64,000 bases of DNA from Holacanthus passer (GCA_025331565.1 JAFREQ010000012.1:10468501-10532500); one strand, 5' to 3'; positions 11,191 to 23,329 are shown, counted from the first letter of the stretch. Made by a program: numbers and translations. The notes: generated by a model not told the origin, from the letters alone.

Positions 11191-14100
11191 CTGATAACAG
11201 TGATGACAAGAAATAATAAAAAAAAAAATTTACTCATTTCTTTAATGGAAAAAGGAAACTCTTTCTTCAAGACAAAGATTTTGATAATCAAACACTTATC
11301 CACTATCCACTGCATGCAATTTATTTTGAGTAGATTGTCTTAAAGCAAAATGCAAAAGGGACACATTTAATATGACATACACAAACACTTAATGAATGAC
11401 ATGATAGATGGGATGTTAATGAGTACAAAATATGCTAAAACCTACCACACAAAGTACAATGTATGTAAAATGATAACTATATTATAAAACCTGGAGTATA
11501 TCAATCCATCACCATGCAAACCAATCATCAGTGGTTCAAACACGATCCCCATTATCACCCACCAGGTTTTATATGGAATACTCATTATCAGCTGTGAGCA
11601 TTTGACAGTTTAATGGCCTCAGAGATTAAGAACTTATTCACCCTGTTAAATCAGCCTTTCATACAGAGCATTTACAGGTGTGGTCCAGTGGTCGGCACAT
11701 TTCCTGGTGTGTGTTGAACACCAGCTGCACCTCAGTGAAAACACGGAGTGGCGGGGCGAGTCCTTCTGGCGTCTCTAGGCAGATCTGTCCCGGCCGTTGT
11801 TCCCAACTTGATTTAGATTTCAGCTGCACTCCTCCCCTCTCTAACACAGAGGTTATTCGAGGATTGTGCAGACTAGAATTTAAGAGCACTTGGAGCTCTG
11901 CCCTTTTTTCACGTTGCCATTTGCTGCAAAAAGTGAATGTGACTGGTGTGACAGTCAGTTTCAGGAAGTTACAAAGACGAAGGAGCTTTAGTTCTCCAAG
12001 ATGTCTTTGCCTGGAATTCAACTTCTGTGAGCTTTGTTCTTGTTTGTATACAGCTGTTGGGAAGATCACTGTCAAATAAAGTTAATAATCTGATCGTTCT
12101 AAATACATCTAAAGCTTTGTCTTCAGCTTGGTGTTCGGTGTTGTGTTGAAGCTGCTGCAGAACTGAAGTCCACCATAAACTTAGTGCCACAACCGCTGAA
12201 GCAAAATCATTTATAGGGTGAAGCAGCATCTAACAAATTGAGACTGTTATGTCTTTGTTAACAGGAAGTAAAGAAGTTCACTGTGCTTCTTCTGCTGTTT
12301 CAATAGGTCAAAAACATAAATATGAAAGTTCCCCTGCTGGCTCAGCAGGCACTGGAGTTGATCTATCGATCAGCCGACCAGAGCTGGTGGTGCAGTCCAT
12401 TTCTCTGACTTGACATTTGAGGATAGTTCTCATGAATTTTTTCTCATATATTAAGAAGTCTGACAGGTCAGATGAGTAATGCAATATGGCTCCTACCAAC
12501 GGCTTTTCCCCGACTTGTTGTGAAAGGCTTGTGCTTTTGTCCATACAGTCGTGACAGCTTTGTGGATCTGAAGTGGTCATTTAGCAATAAATTCAGCAAA
12601 ACCGAACACTGTTTTGTCCTTCACATACCCCTGCAGAGGCTAAATTTGTCAGATGATGATGCTTTTGTTACTGTATGTGCAGTCTGTAGGTCCAATGACG
12701 CAGGTGAAAAGCAGTCCTGAAAAAACTGTATGTCCTGGGAAGTGAAAGAAACTATATAATTACTGTGTGTAGCCATTATACAGGGCAGATCTCCAACATC
12801 ACTAAAATGTTACGGGGACAAAAACCTGCGGGCAGAGAGGACCTAAATGAGCAGCAAGGTGACATTAGTTCACAGAGTGCATCTCCCCAGTGTTGGAGAA
12901 ACTTCCCTGCAGTTCAGCAAAGTGTACATTGGAAAACAAAATCGACAGAGGAGTGACTCGTTGATTTCGGCTCAATTGGTGTGTGTGTGTGTGTGTGTTC
13001 TCTGAAAACACACACCCTGTGAAATGCGGCAGGTGCCAAATCCTCCATCAAAGGCAGATGAGCTGGTTTATGCACAACATAATCAATTTCTTAATGATGG
13101 TTATTATGTGATTGAACTGTAGTTCTAAATTGCTTACATCCATTTCCGTGCCCATGATAAAATCAGTCATTTTCATTCAGTTTTATTTAGCCTGTTCACT
13201 TGATTTATGGCTCGTTTGCAGTGTTTATTGATCATCTTCTGATGGTTGTAAGACAGTCAGAGCTGTGTTTGGACATATACAAATTCTCCTGCATCAGTAC
13301 GAGTGGATAAATCCCTGACTTTGCTCAGAAATGGTCACCCTCATGCGACCTGAGTGACTCACCGAGACGCCAACCACATTCAGCAAGGTTGGATGGCAGA
13401 CTGAGCAGAGCTCTGGCGCCTCCAAGTGGTGACAAATTATGACTGCAAAGACAGGTGTACCTGCAGGATTTGTTGGCTACATAATGAGTGAATGTCAGTC
13501 TGTGATTCCATTTATTCCTTAGATCCTAACTCTGACCTGATCCTGACTCTATACATGGTCCTGATCACAAACAGATATATACTTTCTTGGATCAAGGTGG
13601 CCAAGATGCCCGGAAACGTAAAGGCACACACACACACACACACATGCTTGCAGACATGCACAGACACACTCTAGTGGGTCGTGTGCTTGAGTAGCAAAAA
13701 GCCCTGGCGCTGTTCATTAATCACTATGTTGAGGTTTTGATGCCACAGCAGGAATGGAAATGCTGGTCTGACTCTCATAGATATACTATAGTGCCTCCAT
13801 CAGCTTCACTTAAGTCCAGAGCTGAGCGAAGTTACACTCAGGCCTGAGCAAGACTGGTCATTTGCAGAAATGCTATTATACATTAAATCTCTCATCTTAT
13901 TTCACTTCCAACTATTCTTGTTTTAGTTGATTCATCTGTTCAAGTAATTCCTTTATTTATTCCTAAGATTTTATCATTTTACTGATATGACATTTTATTT
14001 TTTATTTTTATCATAATTTTTAACTAAGCTTCCCATTTGTATTTCTATCTTTTCATGTGGCACTATATGAGCTCTCTACATCAATGTATTTCCAAGTTAC

Positions 14101-15362
14101 AATGAAGATCGATGACGGTTGTATTTTTTATAATTGTAGAAGCTCACATGTGTCTCCCTATCTCAACAGGTGAGGACTATAGCACAAGGAAGGACTCACA
14201 GCTCAGTGGCTCTGGAGGTTGCAGGTTTGATTTTTCACTCAAGCTCCTGATCCTCATTGACTGTGCTGGTCCCATTATTCTTAGTTTTTGCAAAATAGGA
14301 ATCATTGTCCATCTCATGGTCCTCATTTATCAAGTTTGTGTAAAATAGCATAAAATATAGCACGGAAATGATCCTGGATGCCTGCCAGGTGTGATTAACA
14401 AGGCATGCTCACTCCACCAGTTGGAGAGTAAATCATATATCAGGTGCAGCAGGTGGAATTCAACCAATGTGGAACCAGTTCTGCATTTACATATGACACA
14501 TGTGAAACAGGCCTGCTTGAGGACTTTGGCCCAGCTACATTTGCATGGTGTACATATCTGCTGGCGACTGTATGTAGCAGAAGATCCAAGAAACAGTACA
14601 GTACAGAAGTACTGCAGCAGGTGTGGACGTTTCGGTTTGAGGCACTCATTGTCAAAGAGTGTTTTATATCAATGTTCAACGAGTGTGACTAAAGTTGTTA
14701 TTTAAGCAAAATTAAGATTGAGACAGAATTCAGCCAGCAATTTTGTCAAAATTCAAGTTAGCTTTAATGGGCTCTTCATAGAAAAGTAACTGACAGTCAA
14801 TCTGACATAAACAAACATTTCAACAGCTCTGCAACATTTGTGTCAACCTTTCTCTTCCCCACCCTAACTGAATTTATAACACTGGAAACCACTTCTACCA
14901 CAAGGGGGCATCCAAACAGTCATGCTTGTATTCAGTAGATGAGAAACAACTGTATGTCCCCCAAGGACTTAGCAGGAACACAGGCATGCCAAGTTCCCAA
15001 ATTTTCCCCAGCATTCATAGGAAAACTTAATGGGAAAATATCATCAAGGATACTGAGAAATATATTTTAACAAATTAGTAAAATAATGTTGATTGATGAC
15101 TTTTGATGAAAACTTTCTGATATTTGATTCCATGTTTTACAAAAATGAAAAACAGAAATTTCACATTGGTTGCATTGATTTTGTCACACAGTAACAATAA
15201 TGGCTCAGATTGTCTTCTTAAAGACAGTTGTGCAAATGGCCAGCAGTGGTTCTTTGAGTATCTGTGAGCAGGCTGTGCTCTGAGTCTCCTGGATGGTCCA
15301 ACAACTTCCACCACTGACATGAGTTCAGTTCTGTTTTCAAGCTTTCAAGCCCTGCTGAGCTG
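11191..15362. other. intergenic sequence and probable ino80c 3' flank
   Basis: Unique sequence with a short (CA)n at about 13626-13643 and a (TG)n at 12979-12999. The stretch next to 15363 should contain the ino80c 3' UTR on the minus strand. Open frames on both strands at 11659-12229 match nothing I know. Around 14310-14700 the phrase CCTCATTTATCAAGTTTGTG suggests a small DNA element, unproven. Confidence 0.5.
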
Positions 15363-15494
15363 TCAGGGTACAATGCAAGTTGCCTTTCGAAGGGCCAGGT
15401 AGCCAGTAACAACATCAGTGGGGAGGAGGCGGATGTAGGAGAACTCCTCAGAGGATGTAAAGCGCAGCTTTGTCTGAGGATCTGTGTAGTTTGC
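15363..15494 (-). CDS. ino80c: ino80c coding exon 5 with stop codon
   Basis: This exon encodes residues 159-201 followed by TGA at 15365-15363. It carries the most conserved part of the family: ANYTDPQTKLRF, EEFSYIRLLPTDVVTGYLAL and the C-terminal RKATCIVP (RKATSIVP in human). The acceptor is CTTTCCTCAG|GCAAAC. Confidence 0.95.
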   Translation of the reverse strand, partial: ANYTDPQTKLRFTSSEEFSYIRLLPTDVVTGYLALRKATCIVP

Positions 15495-16707
15495 CTGAGG
15501 AAAGACAAGAGAGTATTCTGTGTGTGCTTCATACAAGTCTGAGACGTCATTTTGTTTATAGTACAATAAGGGTACCAGCAAAGTGATTACTCACAGGGAG
15601 TCCAGAGATGTCAGAGTATTTCTTGGTTGGTTTCAAGGAGGGAGGGGCATCAATGTTGTAGTCTGTGAACACAGAAGCTACTGATTTAAGCTGTACCATT
15701 AAGAGCATTTCTTGGAAAAGTGATGCTGACTTATTGCTGCAGTCCTATGTTTAATGTAATATTATTAACCAGCCTTGACACACAGTCAAGAACAAAAGCA
15801 AAATTTAAGGTAAGACAACCAAAGCCTCCATTTGCCTAAAGCATTGCACCATATGAACCTAAAAAATAACTCACAGTTGGGATCATTGAGCTTCCAGGGT
15901 AATGTCCGCTCCAAAGCCAGAATCTGTTTGAGATTCTTCCAGGTTCGGTTCTTTTTACCTGCTGCTGCTCCACCAATCCCAGAATGCTGACAAGATTGAG
16001 AGAGAAAAAAAAAGGGGGGGGTGAAATTGAGGGATACACAACAGAAGCAGATACATTTAAACCCAGGTGGACACAGACACTCACCATAAATGAGGGGTCT
16101 TTGAATGGTGGAGGCTTGGCTGTGGACTCTGAGGTGGCAGTCAGAGCGCTGTCAGCTGTTCCCACCGCCTTCACTTCAGCCACTGACTCCACTGCTGTTA
16201 TCTGATGAAACATTGAAGATACACCTCAGTCTCATTTGATTTTGCTTTGCATTTCAGCACCTTTGCATTGCCTTGCACATTTAATTTGTCTAGTGAAAGT
16301 GAAGAAACCTAATTTTGTGTTTGTGTTTATTTTACTGTCAGTGATTATTCTGAGCCATGTTCAGTGATTATACTAAAATACAGATGTATTAGCTCCTCCA
16401 TGCAAACAGTGTGATCAATAACTGTTATTAGTTATTTAACTGTTATGTGATTAGCCCATGCAATAAAAAGTGTAAATGATCGATCTTCTCGATGAGTCCC
16501 ATGATAAACAGATCCTGTTGAACACATTACCGGTGTCTGTGTCGCTGGGGTCGCTGTCAGCGGGCCTTTCTTCTTCTTGCTGCCGCTCCCCGAAGCTGGC
16601 GGAACGGCAGAAACCGCCGGGCTCCCGGGTCGTTTCTTCCCCCGGAGAGCGGCCGAGCTGGCGGCCGCCGGCTGGCTCCTCACGGTTATGGGTATCTGAG
16701 ACGCCAT
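15363..16707 (-). CDS. ino80c: INO80 complex subunit C (five coding exons, complete)
   Basis: This gene encodes a small nuclear subunit of the INO80 ATP-dependent chromatin-remodelling complex, the counterpart of yeast Ies6, which pairs with ARP5. The coding exons on the minus strand are 16707-16531, 16201-16085, 15986-15875, 15662-15595 and 15494-15363; all introns have GT-AG ends and the phases join cleanly into 201 residues (human protein: 192). Residues 1-98 are a low-complexity basic/Ala/Pro/Ser leader, starting MASQIPI like the human protein, with a KKKK patch. From about residue 88 (PPFKDPSFM) the match to human INO80C, recalled from memory, is close: KNRTWKNLKQIL, ANYTDPQTKLRF, DVVTGYLALRKATCIVP then stop. 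The C-terminal part is the YL1-type C-terminal domain. The four introns are 98-329 bp. A possible ATTAAA poly(A) signal lies at 14768-14763. The only ambiguity is 5' and 3' UTR extent. Confidence 0.95.
15595..15662 (-). CDS. ino80c: ino80c coding exon 4
   Basis: This 68-base exon encodes residues 136-158. It reads YYNIDAPPSLKPTKKYSDIS then GLP and opens the YL1-type C-terminal domain. The acceptor GTTCACAG completes a split Tyr codon and the donor CCT|GTGAGT is phase 0. It is too short to be found by ORF length and is identified by homology and splice phase. Confidence 0.92.
15875..15986 (-). CDS. ino80c: ino80c coding exon 3
   Basis: This exon encodes residues 99-135 plus the first base of codon 136. 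It reads HSGIGGAAAGKKNRTWKNLK and onward to LPWKLNDPN, nearly colinear with the human segment HSGHGGAVAGKKNRTWKNLK. The acceptor is TTGTCAG and the donor is AACT|GTGAGT. The preceding intron is only 98 bp. Confidence 0.94.
16085..16201 (-). CDS. ino80c: ino80c coding exon 2
   Basis: This exon encodes residues 60-98 and is phase 0 at both ends (acceptor CATCAG|ATAACA, donor ATG|GTGAGT). It begins in the poorly conserved leader (ITAVESVAEVKAVG) and ends in the conserved block AKPPPFKDPSFM, which corresponds to AKPLPFKDPNFV of the human protein. Confidence 0.92.
16531..16707 (-). CDS. ino80c: ino80c coding exon 1
   Basis: This exon encodes residues 1-59. The ATG at 16707-16705 was chosen because MASQIPI aligns with the conserved start of vertebrate INO80C (MAAQIPI in human); an upstream in-frame ATG at 16776 would add 23 residues with no family counterpart. 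The segment is rich in Ala, Pro, Ser and Lys and includes GKKRPGSP and SKKKKG, typical of a disordered nuclear leader that may carry a localisation signal. It ends in phase 0 at a CCG|GTAATG donor. It is more GC-rich than its surroundings. Confidence 0.92.
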
Positions 16708-16860
16708 TTGTGGTGGTAAAGTGGTTGTAATGTACGATTTAAATGCAACCTTTTCTCTGGATAATAGCATTAGCATTAGCCATCCACCATCCGGATGGTA
16801 AACATCTCTTCGCCCGGAAATGGAACTGCTTCACTTCCGGTGACATAATACCGCGAATCG
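16708..16860 (-). promoter_or_regulatory. ino80c: ino80c proximal promoter with ETS motifs
   Basis: Just upstream of the ino80c ATG there is no TATA box. An ETS/GABP-type motif CCGGAAGTG reads on the minus strand at 16840-16832, and a second CCGGAA core lies at 16814-16819 on the plus strand. A perfect 14-bp palindrome, ACCATCCGGATGGT, lies at 16786-16799. TATA-less promoters with ETS sites are usual for vertebrate housekeeping genes. The exact transcription start is not visible. Confidence 0.55.
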
Positions 16861-16989
16861 TTAAAATACGATTTATTAATTGTGATTTCTCTCAATTAAA
16901 AATGTGTGACTATGAAAATAAAATACGTTTTAGTTTATCTAATAACATACAAAAAATATATATGTAGTATTTTTTTAATTGTGTGTTCA

Positions 16990-17195
16990 GATACTACCAG
17001 TGAAGTACTCAGATCTTTTACTTAAGTAAAATTGCTATTATCACAGTATAGAAAGTAAAAGTCCTGCATTCAAATTAGTAGTAGTATTGACACATTTATG
17101 TGTTCATCACTTTAATGTCACAGCTGTTAAAAGTGGTTTAACTACTTTATATGCTTGATCTGCTGGGTAGCTTGTTAATAGTGTAATGTTGTAGA
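16990..17195. repeat. interspersed repeat of the TTTTACTTAAGTAAAA type
   Basis: The block contains GTACTCAGATCTTTTACTTA, AGTAAAAGTCCTGCATTCAA and CATCACTTTAATGTCACAGC. These are characteristic segments, in the right order, of a very common percomorph dispersed repeat, probably a non-autonomous DNA element. It sits about 280 bp upstream of the ino80c start, with its left end close to the promoter. Confidence 0.65.
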
Positions 17196-17955
17196 TGTTT
17201 TTTTTTTTTTCAGAAACAGTCAAACTCTGTGTAAACCTGTCATCCAAGTTTGAAGAGCAGAAATGCCATAAAACAACTGAAAACAAAGTGATCAGAACCA
17301 GAATGAGGTGGAGATCAGTCCTGCAGTTTTCTTCATTGTCATCTTCATTGTCCACAAGTAGCCACATTAATGCCTTCACTTTTTTAAACACTTAATTATG
17401 CTTGAATATTTGTTTGTGGCATCCTGGTATTCTTCACACAAAAGCTGCAGGATTTTTACAGTTTGGTACCTCATAAATATCTCATCTTTTTTTTCCAAAA
17501 GAAATGTTGATATTTTTAGAAAAATGTTATGTATGAAAAATGTTGGACCATGTGGAATCATTGAGGGTGGCTTTGTTCATTAAAGTGAAAAACCATAACC
17601 ACAACCTTAACTTTATATTCTGTTTCTTCTGATTCTGTTTATTCTGGTCTTGAATACAGAATGGAGCTGCTCAGACTGGGAATCCAGTAAGCTAATCCTT
17701 ATGGATGGAGAGAAACAAGGTCAGTGATGTTTTATTCAAAAGACAGACACTTTACAAAACTCACTCACTCAAGCTGATGTACTAGATATGATTGTTTGTG
17801 GAAGAAGAGCCTTACCAAAAAAAGCAGCAGGGCCAAGAAACAATCTTGCATCTTCTGAAAATTCTGGATGTAATGAAAATAAGAAAAGAGTGAGAACTCT
17901 GAAGATGGGTAGTGAAGAACAGATGACTGTGTTAGACACACTAACTCAAGCTTAC

Positions 17956-18049
17956 CTGGGTTACAGGGTCTCCTTGTAGGAAATACAAGGTCTTCCTTCA
18001 CAGTCATAGTAGCCTGCTGCTTCCAGTCGAGCGCTTCTTCGTGACATGT
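17956..18049 (-). pseudogene. orphan exon resembling the N-terminus of a SUN-domain protein
   Basis: On the minus strand a good acceptor (TTTGGTTCACAG) precedes ATG at 18047-18045 and a 28-codon frame, MSRRSARLEAAGYY followed by DCEGRPCISYKETL, then TAA at 17963-17961. A strong donor, CCCAG|GTAAGC, follows at 17956/17955. MSRRSxRL is the N-terminal signature of nuclear-envelope SUN1/SUN2 proteins, recalled from memory. The exon is closed by a stop just before its donor, and I found no other SUN-like exon, transmembrane segment or SUN domain nearby. It may be a transposed or decayed exon, or a chance resemblance in a short peptide. Confidence 0.35.
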
Positions 18050-20872
18050 CTGTGAACCAAAGAGAGCACGGGAGGGTCAGTCACTGACAGAAGGCACGGC
18101 ATACATTTTTGAACTACTTTAATTTTTGAATTACTTTTCTCATTTCTCCTACTAGAAGCAGCTCAGGACATTTTTTTCACATCAGAGTTTCAAACCTCTT
18201 TTATGACTTCTCTCAATGTCGGGTTTTTTAAATTCTCCATAAAGGAGTTTTTGAATTAGTATAAATCTAATCAACTATGTTCCTGCCTTCAAGTTTAAAC
18301 ATATGTTAAGGTTCAAACAAGAAGCTGAAAATTGCTCACTAAAAACTTAACTTAGTCTTACAGTGACTTTCCACCTGTGCATGAAAGTATAGTGTCATGT
18401 ATAAGTATCATACTATAGTGATAAACTTATAAAGTGTCCTGCAACAAAATAAACAGGAGAGGCCCTAAAGTCCCGAAAACAATGTTATTTATCGTGTTGC
18501 ACACAATAATAACTTCAAACATCATTATTACTACATGTACTATCTCTGTATATATAACCTGTTTATATCTGTTCTTATTAAGCATAAATATTTACAACAT
18601 TACTGCATTGCTCTACATTACAGTTTATTCATTTTATCACTACTGCACATTTGTCTACCAAGGTATAAGGGCTTGTATTATTCTGTTTTATAGGCCTACA
18701 TATGTTTTATTCGCATATTTTATCTCCTGCATTATTTTTTGTCTTAGATTCACTACTGTTAGTGGAGGGCTGCTGCCACCATGTGTTTTATGGGAGGTGA
18801 TGCAGGCAGATTTGTCACAGGAGAAAAATAATGAATAAAAACAAATAAAGCTGCAAGCAGTGCATGTACTGTAGAGCAAACATACCAGTACAATATTGAC
18901 TGTCTATAGGGCGCTTTGGAGATAACATTGCAGAGATTCCTCTCCACCTCCTGTTTGTGTTTTCTTCACAGCGAACTTTGCTTCAGCCTGATCGTCTTTG
19001 ATAAACCATGAGTGCCTGATAGTAGTGCAGGAAGGTTCAAACTGTTCACTCACTAATGTAAGAAACTGAGGAGTCTGTTCAACTGACTTACATTGTGATT
19101 CAGGTCAGTTATTGTAAATTATTGATGTTCTCTGCATTCAGAGTACAATGAAAAAGTCCTGTTATCTTGAGATTATAGGTGCTGCTATTTGCTCTCACAC
19201 TACAAACTGTACATTAAAAAGCCAAGTACAGGCAGTAAGTCTGTTTTTAATGCTGTAACATTCTGGGTTATGTTTTTGACCAATCGTAACAAAACTGTGT
19301 CTCAATCTTTCCGTATGATAATCCTGAAAATGAATCTGCTTGTTACTTCTCCTCACAGGTTGAACACGTTCACGCGAGTTGTGAACCACAGCCCCTCCCC
19401 TCTTGAACTCTTAGGTTAAACTGAAGGAGGTTAAACGATACAATTTTTCACAAGACAAAAATGCAAAGATCAGAGAAGTGTTAGGAAAAAAAGGATTCTA
19501 AAATTGTGTAGCAAAACATTACTTTTCTGTGTCCTGTACCATGAATCATTTTGTGACCCCTCACATTCATCTCAACACCTTGCAGGTTGGGACCCCCCAG
19601 GCTGCAGTACACTGTTTAGTCTATATACAAGCATGACCAAGTACCACTGAAAGTCCTATTTGAAAATACAGTTGCTGTAAAAGCAACTAATTTGCTTTTA
19701 ACCTGACCCTGCAGAAAGTGGAAGCGAGAAAAACTTTCCCTCACAGGGATCTATGAAGTAGTTTGAGTAAATTCAAACACACTTCCTTGTCAGTAAGACT
19801 CTGCAGGCTGAGGTGGCCTCAGGTAATCTGCTGGTTGATTAGAGCAGGATGCCATGCCTTGGGAGGTACACGGTTATTCTCTTGTCGTTCAGTCACAGTG
19901 TTTCACACAAACACCTTTGAGGGGAAAGTGCCTGTAGCATATCAATCAGTCTGCGCTGGCCCCGCCAGGGAAGGGCCTGTCAGCATCCAGACATCTCCAC
20001 ACAACAAAGATCTACCGCATCCAAATTCAGCACAGTGCTCTCTGAGCTGCTGCAGAGACCTTGATGAACTGAGGGACACCGCTGTAATACTGCATGTGCA
20101 GGGGTGTATTTGAGACACGCACGAAAAAAGCCTTACTGCTACTTTGCTGTCCTTGTACTGTCTTATGGAGACGAGAGGACCACACTCACAGGGGAAATGC
20201 TGATTCAGAGGACAGTCTTTCCAAATGTCTCATTCATTTTTCAGCACTGGCACCGTGCTCCTGCCAGCTACATGAATAAAGTATATCTAGAGACTCTGCT
20301 CGAGCTCAATTGCAAACAGATATGAATGTTTTATGGTTGAAGTTAAACAATGAGCTGTAACTGTGGGGCATTGGAGAAACACACCCCTTTTCCTTATAAA
20401 CACATCACCTGCTGTACCAGGCAGACAGCAGGCTGGAAGCAGCATGCTCAAACCAGCGACATCAAAGTCAAACATTTTGCAGCAGTTGGACTAAAGCTTA
20501 CAGTCTAAACACACCAGGGTGCCACACAGAGCACTTCTGTCAAACAAGAGAAGCTGTTTTATGTTCTTCTAAGCTGTGTCCGATTCTCTTGAAACTGTCC
20601 TCTTGCTACAAAGGCCATATAAAAAGCATTTTTGCCATGAAGCTGGTTTTCAAACTGACAGACACACACACACGCATACATGCTGCTGGGGATGTCATTT
20701 AAAATCAGTTTATGTAAGCATGCTGGTGGAGTTTTCTGCTCTAGTGACTCTGAGTGGTATGCATGCCTAACATGTAAGCCACAGCCTGAAGCGCAACTTA
20801 TTGATCTGTGTCAGCAGGTCATTGACTGGTGCTGGATATATGTCAATGTTTGTAATGGGGATGGATAGCTCT

Positions 20873-20875
<3 letters not shown>

Positions 20876-20908
<33 letters not shown>
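20876..20908. repeat. (GT)n microsatellite
   Basis: Sixteen GT units in the interval between ino80c and galnt1. Confidence 0.95.
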
Positions 20909-20909
<1 letters not shown>

Positions 20910-23329
20910 ATATGTGTGTTGGCGGATTACACATGAGAAAAAGCGTGCTTTCAACTCTTCAGCTGCACTGTTCTGCATTAGTACACATTAAAAGAGTCTG
21001 CTGAAAACTAACAGACTGGCCGGGTCTTGTTCAGTTTCGCCTTAAATCACAGTACCAGTAAATTGGTACGTCTCTGATAAATTATGGGATGTTAAGTGTC
21101 TTGCTCATTGTTGTGCCAGAGGTGTTTTGGCCAGGAGGGAAGGGCTATATTTTTTTGTGTTTTTAAAAACGAGAACTTTTTAGTCCCAGCCCTGCTTCTT
21201 TAACACACACTGTACAAAGAATGTGGGCAATATTTATTTCTAAAGAATAACAGAAATCGAATTGCTTTGTCAAATTAAAGCCTTCACAGCTTTAAAGTGG
21301 ATTTGGTGCAACCCAAAAGCAGCTGACAGTAGGTTTTCTTTTGCAAATGAAAGATTATAATTACAGACAACAAAAAAACCCCAAGGTTGTGAGATTCTCT
21401 TGCAGATGTATAATGACTAATACAAGATGGCAAGGTTGTCAGAGGGGAGAATGCAAATAGGTTGTGTGTATCACATATTTAATCATTCACTGTGCTGAAT
21501 CTGGCTTCCTGAATACATTCTGCTTGACCTGACCTAGAAGCGCAGCTGTATTTTGATTCCTATCTCATCAAGTCCGGGCGGAGTGTTTTCCGTCTGTACA
21601 GGTAGAACGTTGAGTCATAAAAATGAGACACAGCTCTTCACTGACTTCATTATGTGCAACAGGAGTTTGGCAACGATGCTGACACAAACCAATTTGCGTG
21701 GGCAAGTCTGAAAAAGGGGACTGACAATGTATCTTGCACATCATATAATGGCCACCTTGAATCTTCTGCCGAATTAAACCTGGGAATGTAGTGCCAATCA
21801 GAAACAGAATTTACCATCCCTTTGAATAAGCGGTCAATAAAATGGAATCAACTGAAGAAAATGAACTCACTGAGTCAAGCAGCTAGCTCTGCCTGGCACT
21901 GGCAACCATCTGAGCACTCCCAAGTGCTTCTCGTATTCTGGTAATAAATTGTGACGCAAAAAAGGTTATGCCTGCAGTCAGGACATTTTAACAGTCCCCT
22001 GATGGAACAGGTAATAGTGAGCAATACTGTTGACATCTTATTTATAGCTTCTTGTAACTGAGAGGATCCCATTTGCCATAAACAGTCCTCCTCTGTGTTG
22101 TGGTGAAAAAGAGGAGCCAATTTTCTTTTCTACTCTCTTTTCTCTACTTTTTCAGTCCAATTTTTGTACTCAATATATAGCAATATATGACAAGCCCTTA
22201 GCTGCATCTGAGGTCTTATTGGATGGATGGATGCTTGCAAGCAGTGGCCCATAAAAGCAGGTGAAACTTATGGTCCTATGTCATACTGAGCTCCAACTAC
22301 TGCTTTGTGGTTTGTACATATCCCAACATTTTGTTATATTTCAAAGAATTTGAAACCAAAAGGCTACTAGGAACATGTGTGCATCTTCCTGTCATCTACT
22401 TTTTTTTTCAGGTGTTGAAGTTTCCCAGTTAATTCAGATATAAAACTTGCACTACAAAGATGGTATCATTGAATGACCTGATAAAGCTTTGCCAACATGA
22501 GGCAGCTTTGATTGATATGAACTGATAAGTAGAAGGATGTCAGATAAAGGAGCCATTTTTCATATCCTGTGTTTTTGCAGGCAGCGAAGTATTGTAAAAT
22601 TTAATTGCATTAAAAAATTGCATCATTTCTTCATTTGCATGACTTGTTCAAGAATGAACATCAAAAACATTTAACACATACGGAAGAATATATACAATAT
22701 ATAGAATCGCATACAATGAACATGTTGTTTCTTGATGTGTTTGATGAAAAGAAGTGAACACTGATGACACATCTTCACTTGTATATAAAAAGACTTTATT
22801 ACAAAAAAAGAGCAATGTCATGAACCAGCCGAATCTGAGAGTCTCTGGTGCCAATTGTGAGGCCTCTCTCCTTCAGCCCAAACTATTATCATTATATGTG
22901 GTTTCTTTATCCTCCAGAACCCCACCTTCTACAAACAGATAGTCCGTCAGACATCTGCTTAGACTGTAAAAATGACATCTAGCCTATGAAACTTTATATA
23001 TCTTAAGTCCTCTGACGTGGCCTATCAAGTGGTAGCACACTTACCACTTGATAAAGGCTACAGATAGTCAGACAGCATGTTTGAACAATGTTTAGGTTCA
23101 ACATTTTCTTTTTGCAAACAGATCATAGTCAACATATTGGTGTGTGTTCAAGTTCCTGTTTTGTGCATGAAAAGCAGCAGCTTCCCTGAGGGTGAAAATG
23201 TCTCTAATTAACTTTTTCTTTTATTTGGTTAAAAGAGGATAAACTAGATCTGTCAGCCACTAGTGACGTACAGATATTTACTACTGCCTATCCATGCAAA
23301 AGGTGACTGACCAGGATATTTAATTTTAT

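Noticed and set aside
14391..14705. Overlapping frames in several phases as a gene
   Set aside because: Simultaneous openness in three frames without homology is not coding evidence, and the flank resembles a dispersed DNA element.
16708..16776. Upstream in-frame ATG at 16776 as the ino80c start
   Set aside because: The added 23 residues have no family counterpart, while MASQIPI matches the known N-terminus.
18434..18838. 134-codon hydrophobic frame as a membrane protein
   Set aside because: The sequence is AT-rich with Ile/Tyr/Phe bias expected of chance translation; no start context, splice sites or homology.
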